Positions 1 through 11,556 of a DNA stretch of 64,000 nt are shown piece by piece. Made by a program: the position numbers and the translations under genes. Under the pieces are notes generated by a model. The model did not search any database, was not told the DNA's origin, and saw only the letters and a program-made list of their open reading frames with translations. The stretch lies in assembly GCA_039583875.1 (NCBI GenBank), contig CM077150.1, forward strand, positions 186,314,375 through 186,378,374. Direction: 5' to 3'. Position 1 is the first letter of the stretch; every line of letters begins with the position of its first letter. The stretch comes from Platanthera guangdongensis (taxonomy: Eukaryota; Streptophyta; Magnoliopsida; Asparagales; Orchidaceae).

Positions 1-2556
1 CACTAGCCTCCAATCATTGGACGTGAGCCGCCCATCTCGGTCACTCACGATTACTGCGGGGCACACCGTGAAGCCATACTATATTATCCACATATAGTTT
101 TGCCAACTTCTCCACCGGATCATCCTTCCTATGCGGAATGAAATGCGACACCTTCGTTAGCCGATCTACGACCACCCAAATGGCGCCGTTCCCCGTTTGC
201 GACCTTGGCAAACAGTGCACAAAGTCCATAGAGACGTCATCAAATTTCCACTCCGGAATAGGCAAGGACTTCAGAAATCCTCCCGGCTTTTGGCACTCCG
301 CCTTCACCAAGCCACAAGTTTGGCACTTCGCCACATAGAGCGCCACATCCTTCTTCAAACTCGGCCACCAAAATAGTTTCTTAACGTCGCGGTACATCTT
401 CGTGCTCCCCGGGTGAATCGAGTACTTGGTATGATGTGCCTCGTACAACAATTCTACCCGCAAATTGCCCACACTTGGGACGCACAGACGACCGTCTTTC
501 CAAAGTAATCCGTCCTCCACAACGAATTGGGAATTTGACCCATCCCGAGCCTCTACCATGAACTGCTTCATATAGACATCCAAATCCAAAGCCTGCCGAA
601 TCCGATCAGCCAGGTCATATTGAACTTCAGTCCAATTCAAGAGTGCTTCAGCACTTGACTGCTTATCTACACAAACAATCTCCAACGCCTCCAACTCCCG
701 AACCAACAACTCATCATGCACTGATAGACAATTGGCTTGAGCTAGGGCTCGGTGACTCAACGCGTCCGCAACCGCATTGCCCTTACCAGGCACGCAGTGG
801 ATCTTGAATGTATAGTCCCCCAGGAACTCCATCCATCTACGCTGCCGCATATTCAGATCTTTCTGATCAATCAAATACTTCAGGCTCTTGTGATCGGTGT
901 AGATGTCAATATTCACACCGTATAAATAATTCCTCCACAGCTTCAAGGCAAAAATTACGGTCGTTAACTCCAAGTCATGGACCGGATAGTTCCTTTCGTG
1001 CACTTTCAGCTGTCTCGAGCCATAAGCTATCACACTTCCGTGTTGCAATAGCACGCAACCCAAACCGCTGCTCGAAGCATCGCTATAAATCTCATAACCT
1101 TCGGTCCCATACGACGAACTCAGCACAGGCGCCGTGGTCAACCGACACTTCAACTCCTCAAAAGCTCGCGCGCACTCCGGCGTCCAAATGAACTTCTGCT
1201 CCTTCCTCATCAAAGTAATGAGTGGTAACGCTATCCGCGAGAAGTTCTCTACGAAGCGCCTATAATAGCCGGCAAGGCCCAGAAATCTCCGGACTTCCGC
1301 TACCGTAGAAAGCTCAGGCCACTCCTGTATCGCAACAATCTTTGCTGGATCCACTGCAATACCTTCCCCACTCACTACATGACCGAGGAATGCCACTAAG
1401 GATAACCAAAACTTGCACTTCGAGAACTTGGCATACAATTGATTCCTCCTTAGCGTCTCCAAAACCAAATGAAGATGCTTGAAGTAATCTTCCTCACTCT
1501 GCGAGTACACCAAAATATCGTCGATGAAGACGATCACAAAATGGTCCAAGTACTCCCTGAAGGTCCTGTTCATCAAATCCATGAACACTGACGGCGCATT
1601 AGTCAGCCCAAACTGCATGACCGTAAACTCGTAATGCCCGTATCTCGTACTGAACGTTGTCTTCGGGATATCACTCTCCCTTATTCGCAGCTGATAGTAC
1701 CCGGACTTGATATCCAACTTGGAGTACACCGTCGACCCGACCAACTGATCAAAAAGATCATCGATCCGGGGGATCGGGTACTTGTTCTTTTTCGTCAACT
1801 TGTTGAGCTCTCGATAATCAATACATAGCCTCAAGCTTCCTTCCTTCTTCTTAACAAAGAGGACCGGTGCGCTACAAGGCGAAGAACTTGGGCGCACATA
1901 CCCTTGCTCCAACAACTCTTGTAGTTGAACCTTCAACTCCGCCATTTCCTTAGGCGCTAGTCGATATGGAGATCGTGACACAGGCTTTGCACCTGGCACT
2001 AGCTCAATCGTGAAATCTATCTCCCGCTGCAGCGGGGCTCCAAGACGATCGCTAGGGAACACATCAGGGTACTCCAATACCACTGAAAAACAATCCAACG
2101 CGGGCTTCGGCTTTACAACCTCAACTAGTGTAAAGAGCAGTTCTGCACCAGCACGAACCGCCTTCACCACCTGAAGAGCAGACATCAACGTCTTGCTCGA
2201 CCCCTTCAAGCCCGTGAAAGTCGTCTCAGGACCTGCTCCCAGCTTGACTTCCTTACTACCGCAATCGATATAGGCTTGCTGCTCCGAGAGCCAGTCCATG
2301 CCAGAAATAACGTCGAACTCCACCAACAGTAGTAACGATGCTTGCAGATCGAACTCTTGATTCCCAATATGAAACTTAACACCGCAGATTCTATCCGCGC
2401 GCATGTAACACCCATTGGGATACAACACATCCAACTTATCCTTCACCATCGAAGAAGGTACTCCGATGCGTGATATAAATCCTTCGGACAAGAAGGAGTG
2501 TGAAGCTCTTGTAACGAAGAGTGCTCTTGCCAGATTTTCACAAATCAAAACAAATC
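1..2556 (-). pseudogene. pol: Copy A pol: protease, RT, RNase H, partial integrase
   Basis: Long frame from 2556 down to 41. The protease start is recognisable, but the active-site Asp-Thr-Gly reads Val-Thr-Arg ([10 protein letters not shown]), so the protease should be dead. RT follows with its FIDD catalytic box at about 1517-1528, then RNase H ([22 protein letters not shown]) and the integrase HHCC zinc finger (H..H..CQTC) and first catalytic Asp (SMDFVH). The frame ends at 41 because of one extra base compared with T2 (agtaatcg against agcatcg), just before the second catalytic Asp; the rest continues in another frame past the edge. RT and RNase H look intact. Confidence 0.92.
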
Positions 2557-2632
2557 CTAAACAAGCAGTGGTAAGGTAACATGTGCATAACAAGTATTTA
2601 AAGAAATTAACTTGTTATAAATTAAACCGTAC
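2557..2632 (-). other. Copy A candidate gag-pol intron (76 bp)
   Basis: Minus-strand GT at 2632-2631 and AG at 2558-2557 after a T-rich stretch. Reading straight through gives a stop a few codons after gag. Removing the 76 bp joins the end of gag (VVTG) to the protease in frame (phase 1). Copies T2 and E have the same arrangement with 75 and 71 bp. Confidence 0.65.
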
Positions 2633-3779
2633 CTGTCACCACATCCGCCTGTTTGATGGCCTCCTATTGGCCAAGATTGTACACCCTCGGTTGGGCCGGA
2701 GCATAATGGGACGCGATCGACTCCACCGCCTTGCCCTTCTCTTCGTAAGTTGCTCCTGGCTTTCTCTCAGACTTGGGACGTCCGCTCCAACAATCGCGGG
2801 CAAATTGCCCCGACTTCCCACAAGTAGAACATGCACCCGGGGTACGACCCGTAGTCACCCCAGAAGCACCAGAAGAAGGAGCTGGACCCGAAGTCCTAGA
2901 CTTCTTAAAGAATCTTCGATAGCCGGACTTTGAAGTAGTCGGAACTTTGAATTCAGACTTCTTGTCACCCAAGTTTTTCTTTGCCTGTACATTCATCATG
3001 TCCTTCTCCAAGGACCGGGCCGTGTTGACCAAGGCCAAGAAACCCTGCGTCATCGGCCCCGAGAGTAGTAGCCTAAACTCATCTCTCAACCCTCCATAGA
3101 ATCGATTCGTCTTGCGCTTCTCATTCGCTATGGTGGAGCTAGCATATCGACTCAATCGAGTAAACTCGTGGAGATATTCATCCACGCTCCTCTCACCCTG
3201 AACCAACTTCAGGAACTCGTTCTCCAACGCTATCCTCTGCGTCGAAGGGAGATACCTAGCCAAGAATAGTCTCGAGAACTCCTCCATCGAGACATAATTA
3301 AGTTGCCTACCTCTCAATAGATGCAGCTCCAATCCTTCCCACCATAATCTCGCTTCACCATCCAGAAGGAACGTAGCAATGGTGGTCATTTGCCAATCCT
3401 CCGTCTCTGTTGCTGTCATGACTCTCTTCACCCTAGAGAGCCAGCCTTCAGCTTGAGATGGGGTTCCCAACCCCGAGAATACCGGAGGATTAAAGCTCAT
3501 GACATGTTTGAGCTGTCTCTCGGTTGCCCTGCTTGGCACCAACGGTTCCACTACTACCTGTTCCACCCTCCTCGGCGCAACCTATGGAAGAGGTATCTGC
3601 TCCATCGCAGGAGCGGGCTGTTGCATTTGCCTTGCAGGTTGCGCATTAATCACGGCCAACACTGCTTCGGCCACCAATCGTATGGTCTCAGCCGATGGAG
3701 GTGTTGCAGGAGCTTCATTAGGTGCACTGCTAGCCTCAGAAACTCGACGTTTCGACGGCCCAGCACCACTTCTGGTCAC
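2633..3779 (-). pseudogene. gag: Copy A gag
   Basis: Capsid/nucleocapsid precursor of a Tekay chromovirus with a Retrotrans_gag-type core (LWWEGLELHLL, SMEEFSRLFLARYLP, LVQGERSVDEYLHEFTRLSRYA). The zinc knuckle at about 2790-2832 reads C-x2-C-x4-Gln-x4-C: the zinc-binding His is Gln. Two in-frame stops break the frame: TAG at 3582-3584 and TAG at 2664-2666, where T2 has CAG. No in-frame ATG opens the frame; it begins at a GTG preceded by CTATAG, which looks like a splice acceptor, so a 5' leader intron or non-AUG start is possible. Confidence 0.85.
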
Positions 3780-4006
3780 CTATAGTGGTACAAAACACCG
3801 TTAAGTGACCAAATAAAATTGCAAACAGCAATTATAGGAACACACAAGTTCCCCAAACACGTGTATTTTCATTCCTAAGTGGACATTCATGGGTTCTTTT
3901 ACTGTTATAACGATGACGCACATACATGTGCTCACCACCCCCTTAAAAAGAATTCGTCCACGAATTCATTGTAAGCTTGACCAAAACCAGTAGTCTGATA
4001 CCAAAT
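3780..4006 (-). other. Copy A leader with tRNA-Met primer binding site
   Basis: Immediately inside the LTR the minus strand reads TTTGGTATCAGAC; TGGTATCAGA (about 3992-4003) matches the 3' end of initiator tRNA-Met. The leader holds the hairpin GAATTCGTGGACGAATTC (about 3951-3968), which resembles the hairpin next to the polypurine tract at the 3' end of T2 and F. No gene is seen in this stretch. Confidence 0.85.
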
Positions 4007-5992
4007 TGTAACACCCCCTATCAGTCGCATAGCATATAGCAGTAGGTCCGGCCGGGGCCCGACGCCATATACCACAGACAGACCGGGCGTTTACTCAGTG
4101 GAAACTATCCAACTAATCCAACGTCCTACACAGAGCATTCTAGCGGAAGCAATTTTATAAGTTGTAATAAAGAGAACCCAGCACCAAGCATGAATATCCA
4201 CTAAACACCAAATAGGAATGTAGTACATACACAAGTACATGACTAAAATGGTTTACTTAATATTACATATTTTCCATACCACGGCACGCAGGCCGGTCAT
4301 ACATGAATAAAAGCAAGTAAACACTCCAATTAGGCCTTCGAGGGTCGGCTTCGCAACTTGGGCTTTAGCCCGCTATTGACCGCTTGGTCCAGCAGCACCT
4401 GCAAGCAACAAAATCACCGCATGGTGGCAAACAAAGGGCAACGGTCAGCAATGCTGACCAAATTATAACGATCTTGCCACCAATTTTGGGTGGCGATGCT
4501 CCTTCCCTACACTTATTAGCATAACCAAGCAGTATATAAATATACATCGCATCACAGGCGTTGGCATGCACGGCCACACGCCCTGTGCTCTCAGGGCACA
4601 TTCTCGGTAAACCGGTCGATGTCACGTCAATTTAAGCCATAGATATTCTGATCTCACCACCGCCACTTTGACGGCCACACTATGAGCATTTTGTCTTCTT
4701 GGTATGGGTCAAGTCAATTTAAGCCATAGACCGCCGAAGACCCTCATCTATGCCAACGGCTCTAACCAAACTACATAGAATGGGTACGGTTCCATCTAAC
4801 CCGTGCTCACATCACAGCGACAATTTAAGTCATATGCGTGGGTCAAACTTCTCCCGAATCCGTTTCCATCACACTTCACATAACCCGGTTTTGTTTCAAG
4901 TTGGCTCCCAGGCCACCAAGTTGGCAAGATCACGCAACCGCCCAATTTTTCGGGTGCACCTTAGGGTTAATCCCCAAAGCTCCCTGTTGCAATCTACCAC
5001 GTAGAAAACCCGAAAAACAAACAATCGCACGGAGTCTTCTCTGGCATTTATGCAATGCAACATCACCGATCCAGACCAACATGTCCGGATAGGCTTCACA
5101 CATCATGTCTATGTTCGTTCTCGAATACGGACTCTAAACAACGGGGACTTTACATATCTACCCGAAGGAACGCCTCCAACTCACCGCAAACTCGCGAGAG
5201 CGGGCTTCCTATGCAAAGAAGGAGAGCTTCACATGCTAAAGAAGAGAATCGTTATCCTAGCGTTCTTCCTTGGCGCCATGGAAATGTAAGCGGATGAAAA
5301 ACACCGCACTCTCTTTTCCTCCGTAGATCTGAAGTCGGTTCGTGATTTGGAGCTCTGAAGCTCCTCCAAAGCCCGGATCTAAGCTTCTTCTTCCTCCTTT
5401 GCTCTCCTCTCTCGCTATACTTTAGAAAGAGAACCTCTCAAGTGAAATGAGGGTTTCAAGGGTCCAATCCCGTGTATATCCCATCAGGAACAACCCCCAG
5501 CCATTGGATCCCAAATTAAAGAAACGAACGTCCTTGATTCGGGCCTGAAATGATAAAACTGGGCCGAACACGGCCTGCGACACACCTGTGTCCAGGGCCG
5601 TGTCCCCCATTTGCCGTCAAAATCAACGCGTCTAGAACAACACACGGGCATCTGACACGCTCGTGTTTGACCTGACACGCCCGTATTCCAACTGACATGG
5701 TCGTGTGGTCGGTCGTGTGCCCCCATCGACAGAGCCACGAAAACAACCCGAGACTCACACGGGTCTTGGACACTCTCGTGTCCTATTTGACACGCCCGTG
5801 TCAAACCCGAACACGCCTGGGCTCCAGGTTGTGTTCACTGTCTCGACACTTCGTCGAGCGAAGTTCGTCGACTACACGACACGGCCTTGGACACGCCCGT
5901 GTCCTAGGCCGTGTGCCTTGTCTCGACACATCATCGAGCGAAAATCATCGACTTCCCTAGCAGATCGTCGACACGGGCTCGACACGCCCTGA
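4007..5992 (-). repeat. Copy A 5' LTR, truncated
   Basis: The LTR ends GTGTTACA next to the primer binding site (plus-strand TGTAACACC at 4007) and is homologous along its length to T2 LTR 35610-37576. The missing outer ~100 bp would lie beyond 5992, where the sequence changes abruptly to the 72-bp array of D'. The part at 5570-5985 is the CpG-rich palindrome cluster. Small frames inside are not credible genes. Confidence 0.88.
5570..5985 (-). promoter_or_regulatory. CACG/CGTG palindrome and GTCGA cluster, copy A U3
   Basis: Repeated GACACGCCCGTGTC-type inverted repeats nested inside ACACGGCCT/AGGCCGTGT arms, interleaved with TCGTCGAG and CTCGACA hairpins. It lies in U3. A binding or promoter role is inferred. 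Confidence 0.6.
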
Positions 5993-6271
5993 TATATGCT
6001 AGGTGAGAGCCTGACAGCGGGATCTGCTTGGGGTCCAAGGCTAACACCGAGTGACATCCAGCCCTGTCAGCTAGGTGAGAGCCTGACAGCGGGATCTGCT
6101 CGGGGTCAAGGGCTGACATTGAGTGACATCCAGCCCTGTCAGCTAGGTGAGAGTCTGACAGCGGGATCTGCTCGGGGTTCAAAGCTGACACTGATTGACA
6201 TCCAACCCTATCAGCTATATGAGAGCCTGACAGCGGGATCTGCTTGGGGTCCAAGGCTGACACCGAGTGAC
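5993..6271 (-). repeat. 72-bp tandem array of D', left part
   Basis: About four copies of a 72-bp unit with landmarks CTAGGTGAGAGCCTGACAG and GAGTGACATCCAGCCC. Same family as the large array at 43803-45401. C inserted here, and its target duplication GTGAC is array sequence. Confidence 0.9.
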
Positions 6272-9131
6272 TGATGCATGTTAAAACTCCAAAATTATTT
6301 GTGGTCACGCGGCGACCCGGCGGTTTTATTTGCGAAAAAAGGCGGAAGTGAATTTATTTAAGAAAACGGGGCGCACGTATTTATTTATTTATTTTGGATA
6401 TAAAAAGGTTTAGAAATCGAGTTTTAACGAAAGGAGGCAAGTGCACCTATCGTGAGTAGTACAGGATATTCCGGGTGGAATATCGAGGTCGTATTGTTCT
6501 CGGGTCCGGTTCGATTATTTCTACTCTTCCCTGGAGGGGACTATTATTTTACCGATAATTAACTTGTCGGGTTATATTTTATATATAATAAAAAGCAGAA
6601 AATGACAGAAAGAAAATAAAAGCATAAAAAGAAAGCAAGAAGGTGGTGTCGATGAAGAGCTTAGCTCGATGGCACCGAAAAAACAATTGAACTAAAATAG
6701 ACTTTAAATAAAAAGAGCTCCTAAATTTCTAATTAATTAAGGCGGAGACTTGGCCGTGGAGGTTCCACTAAAATGAGCTCACCTAGCTATAGGGCTATCG
6801 CTCACCTGAACGCTAAGACTATTCGACCGGGCTCTCGTCCGACGAAGGATTCCTCTTAATGCCCGCATTACGCTAAGAACCCCGCTATTGGGTGGGGAAC
6901 CCAATCCGGTAGAGTTGGCGCGCCTCCTCTCTCGAGGGTTAGTGCGGAACTCTCTTTGCCAAGGGGTGATCTGTCCATACGCCCGGCCTCTCGGCGAGCG
7001 TATGGAAAACGGAAATAGGGCCCACACATCGATATGTGGTCCTACGCGTCGTTAACCCCGGGCAAACCTTAAGTACTTTTAATTAATTAGAAAAATTAGA
7101 CCTTTAGTTATTTTAAGCTATTTTATCTGTCCCAATGCTCTTCGATGCCGAGGGCTAAGAACTGTTAGCCACTCATCGGAATGGGGACGATTTGCGGGAA
7201 AAGCAGAAAATAAAGCGATAAAGAAAGCAGTAAATGAAAGCAGGAAATAAAGCAGTAAATGAAAGCTGAAAAGTGCAAGTCCTACCCAAACGAGTAGGAC
7301 TGAAGAAAGCAGTAAATTGCGAGTCCCGGCGCAACTGCGTGGGCGGGAGAAAGAAAGCGGTAAAACGCACACACGCAAATCCTACTCAAATGAGTAGGAG
7401 AAAATAAATACGGGTCCTACTCAACCGAGTAGGACAAAATAAATGCAACGCACGCACACTCTCTCCCGACATAAATGAAAACACACGCACTCTACAAGAA
7501 AATAAAACACACGCACACACTCGACAGAATTGAAATAAAGCAAAGCGCCATTTAACTCTTAACGAGTAGGCGGAAATAAATGCGCACACACAAAATGTAA
7601 AGAACTAAGTTATCTAAAATTGAAAACGACTGCATTTCTACCGCTAGAATGCGGTAGAAATGCATAAAAAGATGAAATAAAAATTAAACGGGCAAAAAGA
7701 TTTGCAAATAAAAATGAAAATGCCAGTGATCGAAAAATTAAAACGAATACATTTCTACCGCTAAAATGCGGTAGAAATGCGTAAAAAGAGAACGAAAAAA
7801 TTAAACGGACAAAAGTTTTAAATGAAAATCAAAGTGAGTGAAAAATTAAAACGACTATATTATCATTCCTATAACTCCGTAAAAACGCTAAAAAGTGAAA
7901 ATAAAACGAAAAGAACGAAAAGGTTTTACGAAATAAAAAGCTAAGTTAAAAAAAAAGGAAAAACACTTTGAAAACGATTTTACGGATCTATAGGGATGAA
8001 TTAGAAACTTATGAAAATCTAAGTTAAACGAAAACAAAGTAAAAATAACTAATCATAAAAAAAACAAGAAAACTAATCTCATACACACACACACGCATAT
8101 AAAAAAGAACGAAAGAAAACTAAGTTAAGACAAGGAAAAAAAGATAAGATTGCATAGAGGTAGTCGTTTAGACTCATTCCAAAGCCAAATAAAGGGATGA
8201 AAAACACATTTTATTAAGCTAATAATAACGGGTTACACAGGAATGAAAATAAAAACTAAGGAGAGGGGGAGAAAATATCCCTTACATAGCATTTGGACTT
8301 CATCCGAGCAGCATAACTCTATACAAAATGGAACCAAAAAAAGGAACAGAAATCCTAAGCAGCAGCTCTGAATTTATAGAAAAAAATTTACATGAGTCAC
8401 GCCCTTGGTCACGGGCGTGACAGGGGGCGTGACAGTACTATTTGCGAAGGCGGCCGGCGATTTGACGGGAAAGTTGACTTTGGCTGGACACGTGGCGGTC
8501 TCGCAGTGGTCACGCCCTGGGTCACGGGCGTGACAGGGGGCGTGACAGGCAGGTGGATCTGGGCGCGGTGCGCGCCGAAAGTTTTCGGGCAGGTCTTGTC
8601 GGGCTAGCTGGAAAGGTCACGCCCCAGGTCACGGGCGTGACTCTGGGCGTGTCAGCTGGTGTCGACACTCGACGAATGTCGAGCTGAAAGTGTCGAGTTG
8701 AAAATCGTCGAGCGGAAAAAGGTGTCACGCCCTAGGTCACGGGCGTGACTCTAGGCGTGACTGCTAGTGTCGACACTCGACGATCGTCGAGATGAAATCG
8801 TCGAGTGGAGTGTCACGGGCTTGGGTCACGCCCGTGTCGGGTGACACGGGCGTGACCCCGGGCGTGTCAGGCTTTGGTCTTCAAAAATTGCTGATTCACG
8901 GGATTTTGACGTGTCACGCCCTGGTCACGGGCGTGACCAACATGTCACGGGCGTGACATGTCAATTTTTTGGCAGATTTTCAATTTTTCTTGAAAAATAA
9001 AATAAACTAAGTTAGTATAATATTTACAAAAATAGGAGCATTTTATTGAATAAAAATAAGTAAAAACGACAAAAATAAATGAAAATAACTAAATTAATGT
9101 ACACAAAAATAGGTATATTTACAACTTATCA
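6272..9131 (-). repeat. LARD C left (3') LTR
   Basis: About 2.86 kb. It contains repeated short hairpins (GTCCTACTC/GAGTAGGAC at 7279-7300 and 7414-7435; TTCTACCGC/GCGGTAGAA at 7631-7664 and 7750-7779), a conserved GC-richer block (6775-7060), a minus-strand TATA box (TTTCTATAAATTC, about 8370-8382) and, just upstream of it, a cluster of CACG/CGTG palindromes (8395-8960). An 82-codon frame at 6779-7027 recurs in other copies but has no recognisable family and is probably not a gene. Confidence 0.9.
8395..8960 (-). promoter_or_regulatory. CACG/CGTG palindrome cluster, LARD C left LTR
   Basis: About six units roughly 100 bp apart. Each has GTCACGGGCGTGAC as inner inverted repeat inside outer CACGCCC...GGGCGTG arms, and is followed by GTCGA-rich hairpins (TCGACACTCGACGA, ATCGTCGAG). 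It sits directly upstream of the TATA box on the minus strand. Confidence 0.65.
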
Positions 9132-11556
9132 AATACCCTCATACTTAAGCTTTTGCTATTCCAGAGCAAAAGTTGGAGATGAACTTATAAGGAATAAAAG
9201 AAATCCTAAGTTTAGCTATCGCTTGAATTAATTAAAAGGAAGATCAAAATAAACATCCGGGGTTAAAGAATTAAATCCTAATTTATGAAATGTTATAAAT
9301 AGAGGAAGAGTTTCAAAAAGACTTCTAGAAAAAATAAAATAGAAAGCAAAAAATTATTTTTGTTAGTTTAACAAAGATGGATTGGATTTATATAAAAAAA
9401 CCTTTGCTTAAAAGAAGTTAAAGGAAATAATGCAATTTAAAAGTTATGCTCTCAAAAAAATTTAAATTAATTCTAGAATCATTGAAATGAGATAACTGGT
9501 TTGGTGGTTTATGAAGAAGGCTTGAATATTGAGGCGAGGTAATTTTTTCTCGAACCTCCAATTTTTTTCTTTTTGGATAGTTAGGAAAACGAAATCTTAT
9601 TTTCCTAACACATAAATTTTTTTCTTTCTTCATAAGGATAAAATTAACCCAATGTATATTTGTAGGAGTAATGAATTTTATCCTCTTACTCCATATATAA
9701 TCTTTTTAAATTATTGGGTGCCTATGTTTACGGAACGAAATCTTATTCCCATTGACATAGGATCTTTTAAGGGATAGGGGGGAATCATGTCAATTAAGAC
9801 ACGAAAAAAAATGGAAGTGGGTTTAGTTTTTCAAAAATAAAACTAGCTTTTAATCAAAAAGTTTTGAGAGCAACCTTTTTAAAATGAACGTTCCAATGTT
9901 TCTAAAAGCATGAAGTTGAAATAATTGAAATCCATAGATGTTATTTTCTAACATAAAAAACGAGCTTCTATTTATAAAATTAGAAGTGGTGGTGAAAAAC
10001 AAGTTCCCTATTATAAGGATAAGACATAAAAAAATTCTTTAAGACTTAACCCCAGACACTTAAATCTATCGAACCTTAATTAATAAACGAATAGTAAGCA
10101 AAGAATAACTAAAATTCGCATATAAATTAACTCGAAACTAGATTTTTGGAAAGCAAAAAGGGTTAAGAAATGGTGTATTCGAATTATTTTGTTACATAAT
10201 TTAACAAAACATTTTTTTGGAATTTTTAGAGTTTTATCATTTTTTTGTGTTTTAATTATTATCTTTTTAGGATTTTTTAGATTTTTTATCTTTTTAGGGT
10301 TTTGGGGTTTTTCTAATTTTTTTTTTTTTGATTTTTAGAGTTATTTTGATAAGTTATTTACAAGAAAGAGGAGAGAAAGAAGTGTTATTTATAAAGAAGA
10401 TAGGGGGGAAAGAGAGATTTTTATAAAAAAAGGCAAAGTAAAAACTCGACTGCGGCCCCGCGAACAGACTCTTATTTGAATGGTTGGTTCGATGAGTCGA
10501 CCGTCGCGGGCAAGCAAGAAGCAAGTTTTTACAAAAAAGAGAAGAAGAGGGGGGGAAGAGAGATTTTTTACAAAAAATATTTACGAAGTAAAAAGATTTT
10601 TTGAAAAAATTTTTTTTTTTGAGGTTTTAATTTTTTTGATGTTTTTGTAATTTTATGCGTTTTTGTAAAGTGCGGAAATAAAGAAATACGAAAACACCCC
10701 CATACTTAAACCCAACATTGTCCACAATGTTGCAATCTAAGTATGCGGAACAGATAATATACAAGATATAATAAGTATAAAAAGAAAAGGAGAAGGGAAG
10801 GAGCTTCCCTAAGACGAACGCGGGAGGCCCAGGTGGAAACCCTGCATTATTTAGAAAAGAAAAGAAAAGAAAAATGACAGAAAAAACAAAAAATAAACTC
10901 GGCCTAAAGATCGCGGGCGGTAGGGGGGCAAGTGCGTGGGTGACTCGGGAGGTAGCTAAGGCCTTAGCGACCACTACGTGATAAAAATGTGATCCCCTAG
11001 CGCGCACAAGAGTGAGGACCACGCCGAATCAAAATAAAATAAGTTAAATTAAATAAAATATATACTTACGTTTTTTTTTTTTTTTTTTTTTGGGTTTGTT
11101 TTTTTTTTTTTTTTTTTTTTTATAAGGAAAATATATTTTTAAGTTTTTCATTTTTCAATTTTTTTTGTTTTTTTTTTTTTTGTTTTTTTTTTTTCAAAAA
11201 CAAGAATGAAAATAAAATATTTTTTTGTTAAGTTTTTTTTTTTTTTCATTTTTTGGATTTTTAGTGTTTTTTTGTTTTTAGTTTAGTTTTTTTTTTATTT
11301 ATAGTTTTTTTTTTTGAAGTTTTTAAGGTTTTGCAAATTTTTTTTTTTTTTTTAGTTTTATAAGTTTTTCATATTTTTTTTTTTGGTTTTATAATTTGTA
11401 ATTATTATTTGTTTATTATTATTTTTATTATTATTATTATTATATTTTTGTTGGCCATTTTTAATTTTTGTTATATATAGATATAGGTAAAATTAATAGA
11501 TTTCCAGGGTTTAAAATAACGAACCTAAAATGTCCCCGGCAACGGCGCCAAAAACT
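9132..11556 (-). other. LARD C non-coding interior
   Basis: AT-rich, no credible coding frame. Recognisable elements: a polypurine tract at 9132-9150 (minus AAGTATGAGGGTATT), a second copy of that motif inside the element (10694-10709), an AACATTGT/ACAATGTT hairpin beside it (10714-10731), an isolated GC-rich stem-loop region (about 10450-10515) also found in B, and long T runs at 11069-11400. The 131-codon frame at 10627-11022 looks fortuitous. Confidence 0.85.
11534..11550 (-). other. LARD C primer binding site, tRNA-Asp
   Basis: The minus strand reads TGGCGCCGTTGCCGGGG, an exact complement of the 3' end of plant tRNA-Asp (CCCCGGCAACGGCGCCA). It lies six bases inside the LTR, which ends at 11557. 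Confidence 0.92.

Larger units (their letters stand above)
1..5992 (-). mobile_element. Tekay copy A: truncated Ty3-gypsy chromovirus
   Basis: On the minus strand the order is LTR (4007-5992), primer binding site, gag (3779-2633), a short interval, then protease, reverse transcriptase, RNase H and the start of integrase, running off the window at base 1. The order and the chromovirus-type pol place it in Ty3-gypsy, Tekay/Del group. It belongs to the same family as T2 (15802-37576) but points the other way. The LTR lacks roughly its first 100 bp, judged against the T2 3' LTR, and abuts Tat fragment D' at about 5992. The opposite end and the 3' LTR lie outside the window. Confidence 0.9.

Noticed and set aside
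6779..7027. 82-codon frame repeated in the LARD LTRs as a gene
   Set aside because: It recurs only because LTRs are copies; codon pattern is not conserved in the relic at 37940-38110 and the right LTR of B breaks it.
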